A DNA stretch of 34,643 nt from Alphaproteobacteria bacterium (GTDB lineage Bacteria > Pseudomonadota > Alphaproteobacteria > WRAU01 > Hepatincolaceae), in NCBI GenBank assembly GCA_031274895.1, contig JAISPM010000075.1:1-34643 (forward strand). Reading direction: 5' to 3'. Shown piece by piece: positions 9,498 through 16,692 of the stretch. The notes under the pieces are model-generated. The model made no database searches, was not told the origin of the DNA, and was given only the letters and a program-made list of their open reading frames with translations. The first letter of the stretch is position 1. Each line of letters begins with the position of its first letter. Position numbers and translations under genes: made by a program.

Positions 9498-10427
9498 CTA
9501 CTCTTGGGTATTACAGCTTGATACTTCTTTAATACGTTCTATGAAAGAAATATCCGATGGTCGTAATTCATACTCAGGATCAATTTCTTTAATTTTTGCC
9601 ATGGTGCGTTCAATTCTTTGGATTGAAACACAGGCTTCAGGGTATTTTTTTAATATGGAGAAAGATTCCGTAATGCCAATCAGCGATAGCATAATAATAT
9701 CAGGATCTTTAGATTTATTATAAGCCTCTACCAAATACGGAACTGCTTCTTTTGGCTGAATATTAATAAGATAAATTTCACCTAATAAAAAATTGGCTTT
9801 GTCTACGGTTTGTTGATAACTAACAAGAAAGTCTTCATTAACCACTCGCTGTTTAGCTACAGGAGCTGACGCTTCTGCCATATTATTGCGTTCAACTGAC
9901 CCTGAACTCATGGTGCTTTTGCCTTCCACATTTAGGGGATCTTTAATTAACTCCCTTGCAGGTTCTTGCGAAACTTCAACTTCTTTGTAATAATTAGGAT
10001 TATCTTTAACATCTTTGGCTAAAAATTTAATAAGAGATTCTTTAGCTTGGTCTATATTTCCTAGCAATATGGCTGAAAATGCAAAGTTTAAATCATCGTC
10101 TTCAATATCTTTTACTGAAAATACCGGTTTACCAAGAATACTTTTAAGCCGCTCAATCCGCAAAGCTCTAGTATTATCCAGCTCTTCTCTTTTTTTATAC
10201 TCAGACAGTTCATCTTGTAAATTTTTAGATTCAATATCTTTTTGCATAACCTTATCTTTAAGGTCTTCCACTTCTAAATTCAATTTAGAAATTTCTTCCT
10301 GCCATGAAAAGTTATCGTCTCCTTTTTGCGATTGCTGAACCTCCGCCTGTGGCACTAAGGTCTCCTCAGCTTTTAACACGCCAAAAGATAAAAACACAAA
10401 CAAAAATATTAAATAAAATTTTTTCAT
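9498..10427 (-). CDS. cpoB: Tol-Pal coordinator CpoB (YbgF)
   Basis: A periplasmic protein of 309 residues that in E. coli couples Tol-Pal outer-membrane constriction to peptidoglycan synthesis. It has a signal peptide (about 1-20, ending LKAEE), then a coiled-coil segment at about 46-85 (ISKLNLEVEDLKDKV onward) for trimerisation. The C-terminal half is helical and resembles TPR repeats (KANFLLGEIYLINIQPKEAV; EAYNKSKDPDI). Between them is a low-complexity stretch. Sequence similarity to characterised CpoB is modest, so the call leans on domain order and on position immediately after pal and before tilS. The start is ATG. Confidence 0.8.
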   Translation of the reverse strand: MKKFYLIFLFVFLSFGVLKAEETLVPQAEVQQSQKGDDNFSWQEEISKLNLEVEDLKDKVMQKDIESKNLQDELSEYKKREELDNTRALRIERLKSILGKPVFSVKDIEDDDLNFAFSAILLGNIDQAKESLIKFLAKDVKDNPNYYKEVEVSQEPARELIKDPLNVEGKSTMSSGSVERNNMAEASAPVAKQRVVNEDFLVSYQQTVDKANFLLGEIYLINIQPKEAVPYLVEAYNKSKDPDIIMLSLIGITESFSILKKYPEACVSIQRIERTMAKIKEIDPEYELRPSDISFIERIKEVSSCNTQE

Positions 10428-10450
10428 AATTCAGTTCAAAAAATTCTTAT

Positions 10451-10498
10451 TCCCCTTCTGTGTAGAAGGGGTGCCTGCATTTGCAGGCGGGGTAGTAG
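10451..10498 (-). repeat. 48-bp double-hairpin intergenic repeat, copy R2
   Basis: Reverse orientation relative to R1: a CCCCTTCT/AGAAGGGG stem comes first, then GCCTGC/GCAGGC and GGGGTAGTAG. It forms an inverted pair with R3, both lying between pal and cpoB. The second hairpin sequence differs from R1 but its pairing is preserved, which suggests the fold is under selection. Confidence 0.8.
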
Positions 10499-10544
10499 GA
10501 AATTATTTAACAAAAATAAGTTATCTTTATTTTTATATTTTTTA

Positions 10545-10593
10545 CCACTACCCCGTCAGCTCCGCTGCCACCCCTTCGCCCAGCGAAGGGGAA
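10545..10593 (+). repeat. 48-bp double-hairpin intergenic repeat, copy R3
   Basis: CCACTACCCCGTC is followed by an AGC/GCT hairpin and a CCCCTTCGC/GCGAAGGGG stem. It sits 12 bases beyond the pal stop, where it may shape the 3' end of pal mRNA. The 46 bases separating it from R2 are very AT-rich. Confidence 0.85.
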
Positions 10594-10605
10594 TAAATTT
10601 CACAA

Positions 10606-11100
10606 CTATTTTAAAATAGTAACAGTTCTTCTGTTTTTAGCATTACCTTCAGCAGTGCCTGAAGTATCTACTAATCTTTCTTTACCGTAAGATACAACAT
10701 CGATAATATCTTTATTAACACCGTTTTTCACTAAAGCATTTTTAGTAGAATTAGCTCTTCTTTCACCGAGGGCTAAGTTGTATTCTTTAGTGCCGATTGG
10801 ATCGGTATGACCTTCCACAGTAATTGCTTTAGAATTAACAGATTTAGCTTTACTGGCTTGTCCTGCAACTCTTGGAGCTTGATCGGCTCTGATTACCGAT
10901 TTATCAAAATCAAAAAGCACAATCGGATCATATCCTTTAACTTTATCGTAAGTTTCTGATTGTTCAACAGTAGCTACAACAGGAGCATCCTTAGCTACAG
11001 GAGTTGTTGGGGCAGTGCCGTCATCGCTAACAGGTGCAGAAGCACAAGCGGTTAAAATTAACATACCTAATAGTAGAAATAAAGACTTTACTGTTTTCAT
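10606..11100 (-). CDS. pal: Peptidoglycan-associated lipoprotein Pal
   Basis: An outer-membrane lipoprotein that binds peptidoglycan and TolB. The signal peptide ends in the lipobox LTAC, so Cys19 would be lipidated. After a Pro/Ala/Val linker comes an OmpA-type peptidoglycan-binding domain (about 60-164) with FDFDKSVI, EGHTDPIGTKEYN and LGERRA. The product is 164 residues. The start at 11100 is preferred because AAGGA stands upstream and the signal peptide begins there; a longer in-frame extension to 11151 would bury the signal peptide. It is the last gene of the tolQRAB-pal series. Confidence 0.96.
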   Translation of the reverse strand: MKTVKSLFLLLGMLILTACASAPVSDDGTAPTTPVAKDAPVVATVEQSETYDKVKGYDPIVLFDFDKSVIRADQAPRVAGQASKAKSVNSKAITVEGHTDPIGTKEYNLALGERRANSTKNALVKNGVNKDIIDVVSYGKERLVDTSGTAEGNAKNRRTVTILK

Positions 11101-11160
11101 TGTTTTTTCCTTTTTACATATAAATTCACTATATATCTCTATACATAGCAATAGTATATC

Positions 11161-12492
11161 TTAAAAATAATATTTTGCACTAATTTTTTTAGTTGGAATT
11201 ACTCCATAGGATAGGCTCGGATCTTGAGCGTCCTCTGTTGGTCTTATTAATAACTTATGTCCGCTCAGCAAATCCATAATATAAAAGGAATAAAGATTTT
11301 TATCCTTAAGTTTTTTGTAAGCATAATGATACACAATATGGCGACCATCAACCAGCCAACTTGGGCTTTCGGCAAAGGTATCATGGGAAACAATTTTTTC
11401 TGATCCTGAGAGCGAAAGTAGCCCGATTTGAAAATCACCACTGTAAATTTTCGTAAACAAAATTAAGTTAGAGTTAGGTGCAAATGATGGTGTATAGTAG
11501 TTTCCTATACCCTTAGAAAGTCTGTTGACAATTCCGTCGCGAGGGTTAAGAGTATAAATTTTAGGACTGCCTGCCCTATCGGAATTAAAAACCACATACT
11601 GATTATTCAGCGAATAATTACCCGGAATATTAATGGAATAACCGCTGGTAAGTTTAGCTATGGTGCCACTCTTCAGCGATACTTCGTAAATATGAGTAGA
11701 GCCTTCATTCGCCACCGCTAAAATTATTTTTTTGTTATCGCGGGAAAAAGATGGCGCAAGGCTCAATCCTTTAAAATTCGCCAACCTCATGATTTTTTTA
11801 AAATAAACATCGTAAAGGAAAATTTCACTTCTTCCTTCATAAAAATCCATATACACAATCATTTTGCCATCGTAAGAAAAACTTGGCGCAAAAATAGTGC
11901 CACGGGTTTTTAGCACAACCTCCATATCTTCGCCATCGTAATTGCTCATCATTAGTCGATTACCATCAACGAAAAGCAAGGAAGATGTAAAATAGCCGGG
12001 AATTTCTAAGGCTGCTTCGTAAATTTCGTTGGCAATATCGTGTCCTAAGCGAGTAATTTCTTTTTTACTTGGAGAAGATTTTATATTATAACCAACATTT
12101 TTAAGAATATGCCCTTGAGAATTTACAACGGAAACTTCAATGTTATAGCTACGCTCCTCGGCAGAATAATTAATTTTTCCCACCACAATATATTGGTAAT
12201 GGTTATAAGGCGAAATATCAATTTCCGAGAAAGCATTTTTTAAATCCACATTACCCACAAGGATTTGCTCGTAGGAGAATCTTAAATCAAAAACACCGCT
12301 GTTTTTTATATCACGACTGAAGACAGTTTTTAGGGAATCATACATTTTGGCGGAATTATCATCCACATAAAAATCTGATATTAATAAAGAAATCGGTTGA
12401 TAGTCCTCACTTAATACATCTACCTCTAAGTCAAAGGCTTGCGAGATTTGTGAATATAAGACTATAATAATTACTAAAAATAATTTTCTCAT
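11161..12492 (-). CDS. tolB: Tol-Pal system protein TolB
   Basis: A periplasmic beta-propeller that links TolA to Pal. The signal peptide is MRKLFLVIIIVLYSQISQA, followed by an N-terminal alpha/beta domain (about 20-165) and a six-bladed WD40-like propeller with recurring PSFS-x-DG/DN-K-x-I blocks. The mature protein begins near FDLEVDV, the region that in E. coli is the TolA-binding box. The length is 443 residues. The start at 12492 overlaps the tolA stop by one base (TAATG) and is directly followed by the signal peptide; an in-frame extension to 12579 is rejected. Confidence 0.95.
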   Translation of the reverse strand: MRKLFLVIIIVLYSQISQAFDLEVDVLSEDYQPISLLISDFYVDDNSAKMYDSLKTVFSRDIKNSGVFDLRFSYEQILVGNVDLKNAFSEIDISPYNHYQYIVVGKINYSAEERSYNIEVSVVNSQGHILKNVGYNIKSSPSKKEITRLGHDIANEIYEAALEIPGYFTSSLLFVDGNRLMMSNYDGEDMEVVLKTRGTIFAPSFSYDGKMIVYMDFYEGRSEIFLYDVYFKKIMRLANFKGLSLAPSFSRDNKKIILAVANEGSTHIYEVSLKSGTIAKLTSGYSINIPGNYSLNNQYVVFNSDRAGSPKIYTLNPRDGIVNRLSKGIGNYYTPSFAPNSNLILFTKIYSGDFQIGLLSLSGSEKIVSHDTFAESPSWLVDGRHIVYHYAYKKLKDKNLYSFYIMDLLSGHKLLIRPTEDAQDPSLSYGVIPTKKISAKYYF

Positions 12493-13460
12493 TATCCGAA
12501 TAATCCTTTTAAATTTATTTTTATGGTGAATTTTTGCCAATATGTGAATTTTCCTTGCGGTAATACCAGCGTGGCACATTTAGGATTATTAAATAAATAT
12601 ATCACACGATTTTCTAAATTACTTTGTTGCGCCACAGGCACAATTTTATTATTTTTGATTACATTAATATCTTTAATTTTGGCGTTTTCTCGCATGGTAA
12701 ACATCAGCGTAATGCTTTCAGTGTTCTCCCTTACCACACCAAGTGATGCCATACACTGGGATATTTGGTTTGATAGAGCCTTCTTATCGGCATCGCTCAT
12801 GGAATAATTTTCAGAACTCATAATATCCGTTGGCATGTTAGCAATAGTATCTACCACATCACCCAAATTATCATCCTTTGCTGCGGAAACATCTACGGTC
12901 TTTCTGACAGGTGGTAATTGTGGTGTAGGTTGTGCAGGGGTTGGAGCCTCTGCAGGTTGTTGCGGCAAAATAGGATTCGTATAAGGATTCTCCTGAACTT
13001 GTGCTTGAACAGGTGGTTGTGTTGGTGCTACAGGATTTAAATACGGATTCGGTGTATTATCTATAACAGGCACAGGAGTTGGCGTAGGGATTGGGGATGG
13101 CGTTGGAGCTGGTATCGGCGGCAAGGTTGGTGTAGGAATAGGGGTTTTTGGAGCCGGCTGCGGAGCTGGCTTTATCGGTGCAGGTTTTTCTATGGTCTTC
13201 TCAATAACTTTTTCTTGCACATCAGCTTTAAGGAAAGAATCCACCGACTTTTGAACCTCTACGGCTTTCTTTTCCTCAACTTTTTTCTCATCAACCACCG
13301 GAGCAGCAGGAGGCGCAACCTTTTTAACACTAGCCGCAGGTGGCAGTGAGGCAAGTTTAATTTGAATAGTTTTAGGTTTTGGACTGTAAAAAGAGAATCC
13401 TAAAACTACAGCAAAAAGCAGAATATGTAAAACTAAAGATACCAGTATAAATCTTGACAT
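12492..13460 (-). CDS. tolA: TolA-like energy transducer with proline-rich spacer
   Basis: The inner-membrane anchored link between TolQR and TolB/Pal. It has one N-terminal membrane helix (about 4-24), a central region of about 40-195, and a C-terminal domain of about 220-322 (SNQISQCMASLG, then a TonB/TolA-like fold). Enterobacterial TolA has a long Ala/Lys helical domain II. Here the spacer is dominated by Pro-Thr-Pro and Pro-Ala-Pro runs plus two NPY-x-NP motifs, more like TonB. Its place between tolR and tolB, with one-base stop/start overlaps on both sides, makes TolA the best call. Confidence 0.88.
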   Translation of the reverse strand: MSRFILVSLVLHILLFAVVLGFSFYSPKPKTIQIKLASLPPAASVKKVAPPAAPVVDEKKVEEKKAVEVQKSVDSFLKADVQEKVIEKTIEKPAPIKPAPQPAPKTPIPTPTLPPIPAPTPSPIPTPTPVPVIDNTPNPYLNPVAPTQPPVQAQVQENPYTNPILPQQPAEAPTPAQPTPQLPPVRKTVDVSAAKDDNLGDVVDTIANMPTDIMSSENYSMSDADKKALSNQISQCMASLGVVRENTESITLMFTMRENAKIKDINVIKNNKIVPVAQQSNLENRVIYLFNNPKCATLVLPQGKFTYWQKFTIKINLKGLFG

Positions 13461-13849
13461 TACTCATCAACTTCAGTTACAAGGGATATATTGGAAAAAC
13501 CAATTTGATTCAACTGGCTCATGATGGCAATCACCTGCTGATATAACACGTCTCTATCGGCTTTAATGAAAATCTGCGAATCCATAGCATGCCCTTTCAT
13601 AGCCGCACTCAGAGTTTTTAGGGTAGTTTTTTTATTATCTATAAAAATATTATTTTTCTTATCCACTGAAACCACAACTTTATTATTGCCTAAATCCGCG
13701 GTTAAATTTGGAGAAGACTTTGGCAGATTCACATCAAAACCCATATTCATCATAGGCGCAGTTACCATAAAAATAATTAAAATAACTAACAGAACGTCCA
13801 CAAATGGTGTAACGTTTATTTCGGCTATTAGACGATTCTTTTTTCTCAT
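13460..13849 (-). CDS. tolR: TolR, proton-channel subunit of the Tol system
   Basis: An ExbD/TolR family protein of 129 residues. A short cytoplasmic start leads to NVTPFVDVLLVILIIFMV, in which Asp18 is the conserved proton-carrying aspartate of the single membrane helix. A periplasmic domain follows. CAGGAA precedes the ATG. The stop overlaps the tolA start (TAATG), indicating coupled translation. Confidence 0.96.
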   Translation of the reverse strand: MRKKNRLIAEINVTPFVDVLLVILIIFMVTAPMMNMGFDVNLPKSSPNLTADLGNNKVVVSVDKKNNIFIDNKKTTLKTLSAAMKGHAMDSQIFIKADRDVLYQQVIAIMSQLNQIGFSNISLVTEVDE

Positions 13850-13892
13850 ATTTTTTCCTGAAAATTTAATATAAATCTCATAATATTAAATT

Positions 13893-14525
13893 TTAATTAT
13901 CCTTTTGCGCTAAATAAATAAGCTGTTGAATTAAAATATTATGAAGTTCATCATACTCATTAATTTTGTTAGAAAAAAAGTTATAAGCCATGGCAGCAGG
14001 AATCGCCACAAAAAGCCCAAAGGCGGTGGCATATAAGGCTTCCGATATCCCGGGAGCTATCACTGCCAAAGAAGCAGAAGAGGTAACCCCGATTTTTTGA
14101 AAGCTGTTAATAACACCTAAAACCGTGCCAAATAAACCAATAAACGGTGCGGCATTGGAAATAGTAGCAAGATTACTTAAGTTTTTATTAAGTGCGCCTG
14201 TGGCTTGGGCTAAAATAATTTCACTTTGTAAACGAGCTTCAGTATTATTAGCTTTAGAGCTTTTAGAGTATGCACCCAGTGTAAAATCTATAAATTTAGA
14301 ATAAATTCCGTAATTATTTTCCGCATATTTTTTAACATCAAAAAGACTTCTTTTAGCAAAAATATGGCTGATTTCTTCATATTCTCGCATTAAATTTTTA
14401 TAGGTAACATACTTTTTGAAAATTAATGCCCATGAATATAAAGACAGCAAAAACAATATGCTGAACACGGCTTTGCCAACTACACCGGCATGAATAAACG
14501 CATAAATAAAACCAAAATTTTCCAT
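13893..14525 (-). CDS. tolQ: TolQ, proton-channel subunit of the Tol system
   Basis: An ExbB/TolQ family protein with three membrane helices (about 14-32, 125-150 and 160-185), forming the stator channel with TolR. Family blocks are IGLFGTVLGVINSF and APGISEALYATAFGLFVAIPA. At 210 residues it is a little shorter than E. coli TolQ, mainly at the N-terminus. The start overlaps the ybgC stop by one base. The 43 bases before tolR are the widest gap within tolQRA. Confidence 0.96.
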   Translation of the reverse strand: MENFGFIYAFIHAGVVGKAVFSILFLLSLYSWALIFKKYVTYKNLMREYEEISHIFAKRSLFDVKKYAENNYGIYSKFIDFTLGAYSKSSKANNTEARLQSEIILAQATGALNKNLSNLATISNAAPFIGLFGTVLGVINSFQKIGVTSSASLAVIAPGISEALYATAFGLFVAIPAAMAYNFFSNKINEYDELHNILIQQLIYLAQKDN

Positions 14526-14950
14526 TAATTTCTCTCTGTTGTATTATAAATTTCTAATAATTTTTCATAAATTTCATTACTGATACGGGTGGGGCGCAAA
14601 TCGGCACCAATGCTTAAAAGGTGGATTTCATTAACAGCTACAAGGTTTTCTCCCACAAACATTTCATGTAAAAATACAAGACTGGCTTTTTTAAGCTCCT
14701 TAATGGAGGTTTTTACCACTAAAGTATCATCAATTTTAGTTGGCAAAAAATAATTGATAGATGTCGACCGCACCGCCCAATTCTGTTCGCCCTCAAACTT
14801 TATTTTACCAAACAAACTTTTTAAAAGTTTGCTCCGTCCTCTTTCCGCATAATTTAAGTAGTTGGCAAAATAAACCACGCCTGCGATATCGGTATCTTGA
14901 TAGGTAATATCCACACTAAAAGTGCAAATTTCTTCTATATTTATTGTCAT
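14525..14950 (-). CDS. ybgC: Tol-Pal-associated acyl-CoA thioesterase YbgC
   Basis: A hotdog-fold thioesterase of 141 residues, usually the first gene of tol operons. The active-site region YQDTDIAGVVYFANYLNY carries the catalytic aspartate. The rest (ERGRSKLL; NWAVRSTSINYFLPTKIDD) follows the 4-hydroxybenzoyl-CoA thioesterase family. It is thought to act in phospholipid metabolism near the cell division site. It lies 11 bases downstream of ruvB, so the ruv and tol genes probably share a transcript. Confidence 0.93.
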   Translation of the reverse strand: MTINIEEICTFSVDITYQDTDIAGVVYFANYLNYAERGRSKLLKSLFGKIKFEGEQNWAVRSTSINYFLPTKIDDTLVVKTSIKELKKASLVFLHEMFVGENLVAVNEIHLLSIGADLRPTRISNEIYEKLLEIYNTTERN

Positions 14951-14961
14951 TGCTTGCCTCT

Positions 14962-15972
14962 TTATATAAATAAATCTGTTTTTTTTGGTTTTAAATTAAA
15001 ATATTCCCACGCTCTTGCTGTAATTACTCTTCCGCGAGTAGTTCTGCTCACAAAGCCCCTTTGCATTAAAAACGGTTCTACAGTATCTTCTATAGTATCT
15101 TTACTTTCACTTAGAACTGTAGCGATGGTATCTATGCCCACAGGACCGCCATCGTAAAAATCAATAATTGCCCGCAGGTATTTTCTATCAATTTCGTCTA
15201 ACCCGTTATCATCTACTCCTAGTTTTTTAAGCGCATCTTTTACAAGTTCACCATCTATAACATTTTTCTTGGAAACTGTCAAAAAATCTCTAATTCGGCG
15301 CAACAGTCTATTGGCAATCCTAGGGGTTCCCCTTGAGCGTTGCGCTATTACCCTTGAGCCTTCCTCATTAATTTTTAATTTTAAAATATCGGCTGAACGT
15401 TCAATAATACCCTGAAGTTCTTCGGTTTCATAAAATTGCAGTTGCAAGGTTATACCAAACCTATCGCGCAGAGGGGCTGAAAGCAAGCCATAACGAGTAG
15501 TGGCTCCGATAAGCGTAAATTTCGGCAGGTCGATTCTTAGTGAACGTGCGGTAGGTCCTTCGCCCACGATAAAATCTATTTTATAATCTTCCATGGCGGA
15601 ATATAAAATTTCTTCCACGGCAATTGGTAAGCGATGGATTTCATCAATAAACAACACACCATTAGGTTCTAAATTGGTGATAATTGCCGCTAAATCGCCG
15701 GTTTTAGAAATAGCAGGCGCAGAAATATACTTAATATTTACACCCATTTCCGCTGCAATAATATGCGATAGAGTAGTTTTACCTAAGCCGGGAGGACCAT
15801 AGAACAATATATGGTCTAACGCCTCTCCGCGGTGTTTAGAGGCTTCTATAAAAACCCGCAGGTTATCTTTTAAAGTTTTTTGCCCGACAAAATCCTCCAG
15901 TCGTGGTGGACGAATGGATACATCAGCATCGCCGCTTTCTAAATCACTAGAAACTAGTCTATTTTCATCCAC
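14962..15972 (-). CDS. ruvB: Holliday junction branch-migration helicase RuvB
   Basis: The AAA+ motor that drives branch migration with RuvA. Residues about 20-180 hold Walker A GPPGLGKTT and Walker B LFIDEIHR, followed by the sensor/arginine-finger region ATTRYGLLSAPLRDRFG. A winged-helix C-terminal domain ends near residue 325. The 336-residue length is standard. The start is GTG, overlapping the ruvA stop (TAGTG). The RuvC nuclease is not in the window. Confidence 0.98.
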   Translation of the reverse strand: MDENRLVSSDLESGDADVSIRPPRLEDFVGQKTLKDNLRVFIEASKHRGEALDHILFYGPPGLGKTTLSHIIAAEMGVNIKYISAPAISKTGDLAAIITNLEPNGVLFIDEIHRLPIAVEEILYSAMEDYKIDFIVGEGPTARSLRIDLPKFTLIGATTRYGLLSAPLRDRFGITLQLQFYETEELQGIIERSADILKLKINEEGSRVIAQRSRGTPRIANRLLRRIRDFLTVSKKNVIDGELVKDALKKLGVDDNGLDEIDRKYLRAIIDFYDGGPVGIDTIATVLSESKDTIEDTVEPFLMQRGFVSRTTRGRVITARAWEYFNLKPKKTDLFI

Positions 15973-16580
15973 TACTTACCTAGCCCTTGTGCCATATACA
16001 CTAGAAATTCTTTAATTAGTTCTTCACTAGCCAAGTCTGCACCTTTGCTTTCTTGAATTATTTGGATAGTTTTCATGATTTCTATTTTAGAGTATCCTAA
16101 GCCTAACAAAGCTGTAATGGCATCTTCCGTATTAGAATTTTCTTGTATGATTGCAGCTTTTTTAGCTTCACCAAAATTAGGAATAGTTTCAATTTTTGTA
16201 ATTTTAGTTTTTAATTCCACCAAAAGCCTTTGTGCCACTTTTTCACCCACGCCGTTGACAGATTTTAAAGTCTTTACATCTTCAAACAAAATTGCCTTGG
16301 CAATCTCACTTGCAGACAGTTGCGACATCATCTGCATTGCCACTTTAGCTCCAATACCTTGCACACTTATCAATAAATTAAAAAGTTTTTTTTCTTGGAT
16401 GGTTTTAAAACCATATAAATTAATAGCATCTTCACGGACAATGGTTTGAATATGAACGCTACATTGCTCACCATCTGAAAAACGACAGGGAGTATATACT
16501 AAATAACCCACACCATTAACATTCAAAATGATGCCCTCTTCTTCTGACGTGTCAACAATGCCACTTAATTTTGCAATCAT
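15972..16580 (-). CDS. ruvA: Holliday junction-binding protein RuvA
   Basis: A tetrameric DNA-binding partner of RuvB, 202 residues. The N-terminal OB fold starts MIAKLSGIVD. Two helix-hairpin-helix motifs (SVQGIGAKVA and SVNGVGEKVAQRL) contact the junction arms. A C-terminal three-helix domain (about 150-200) would bind RuvB. It is the first gene of the leftward ruvA-to-glmM run. Confidence 0.97.
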   Translation of the reverse strand: MIAKLSGIVDTSEEEGIILNVNGVGYLVYTPCRFSDGEQCSVHIQTIVREDAINLYGFKTIQEKKLFNLLISVQGIGAKVAMQMMSQLSASEIAKAILFEDVKTLKSVNGVGEKVAQRLLVELKTKITKIETIPNFGEAKKAAIIQENSNTEDAITALLGLGYSKIEIMKTIQIIQESKGADLASEELIKEFLVYMAQGLGK

Positions 16581-16625
16581 AAATTTAACTCTTTTATTTA
16601 TTAAGTATATAATAATAATTAAGTA

Positions 16626-16654
16626 TTAATAAATGATTTATAAATTAGAATCAA
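16626..16654 (-). promoter_or_regulatory. Candidate promoter of the ruvA-tol run
   Basis: TTGATT (16654-16649), a 17-base spacer and TATTAA (16631-16626) lie about 46 bases upstream of the ruvA ATG. The region is uniformly AT-rich, so chance matches are likely. Confidence 0.3.
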
Positions 16655-16692
16655 ATGATAAAGTTAAAACTTTGCTCGTAGGTATGACGGCT

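Noticed and set aside
11101..11151. Upstream extension of Pal
   Set aside because: It would precede the lipoprotein signal peptide; AAGGA stands correctly for the ATG at 11100.
12493..12579. Upstream in-frame extension of TolB
   Set aside because: It lies inside the tolA coding end and would bury a clear signal peptide; the TAATG overlap at 12492 fits the neighbouring junctions.
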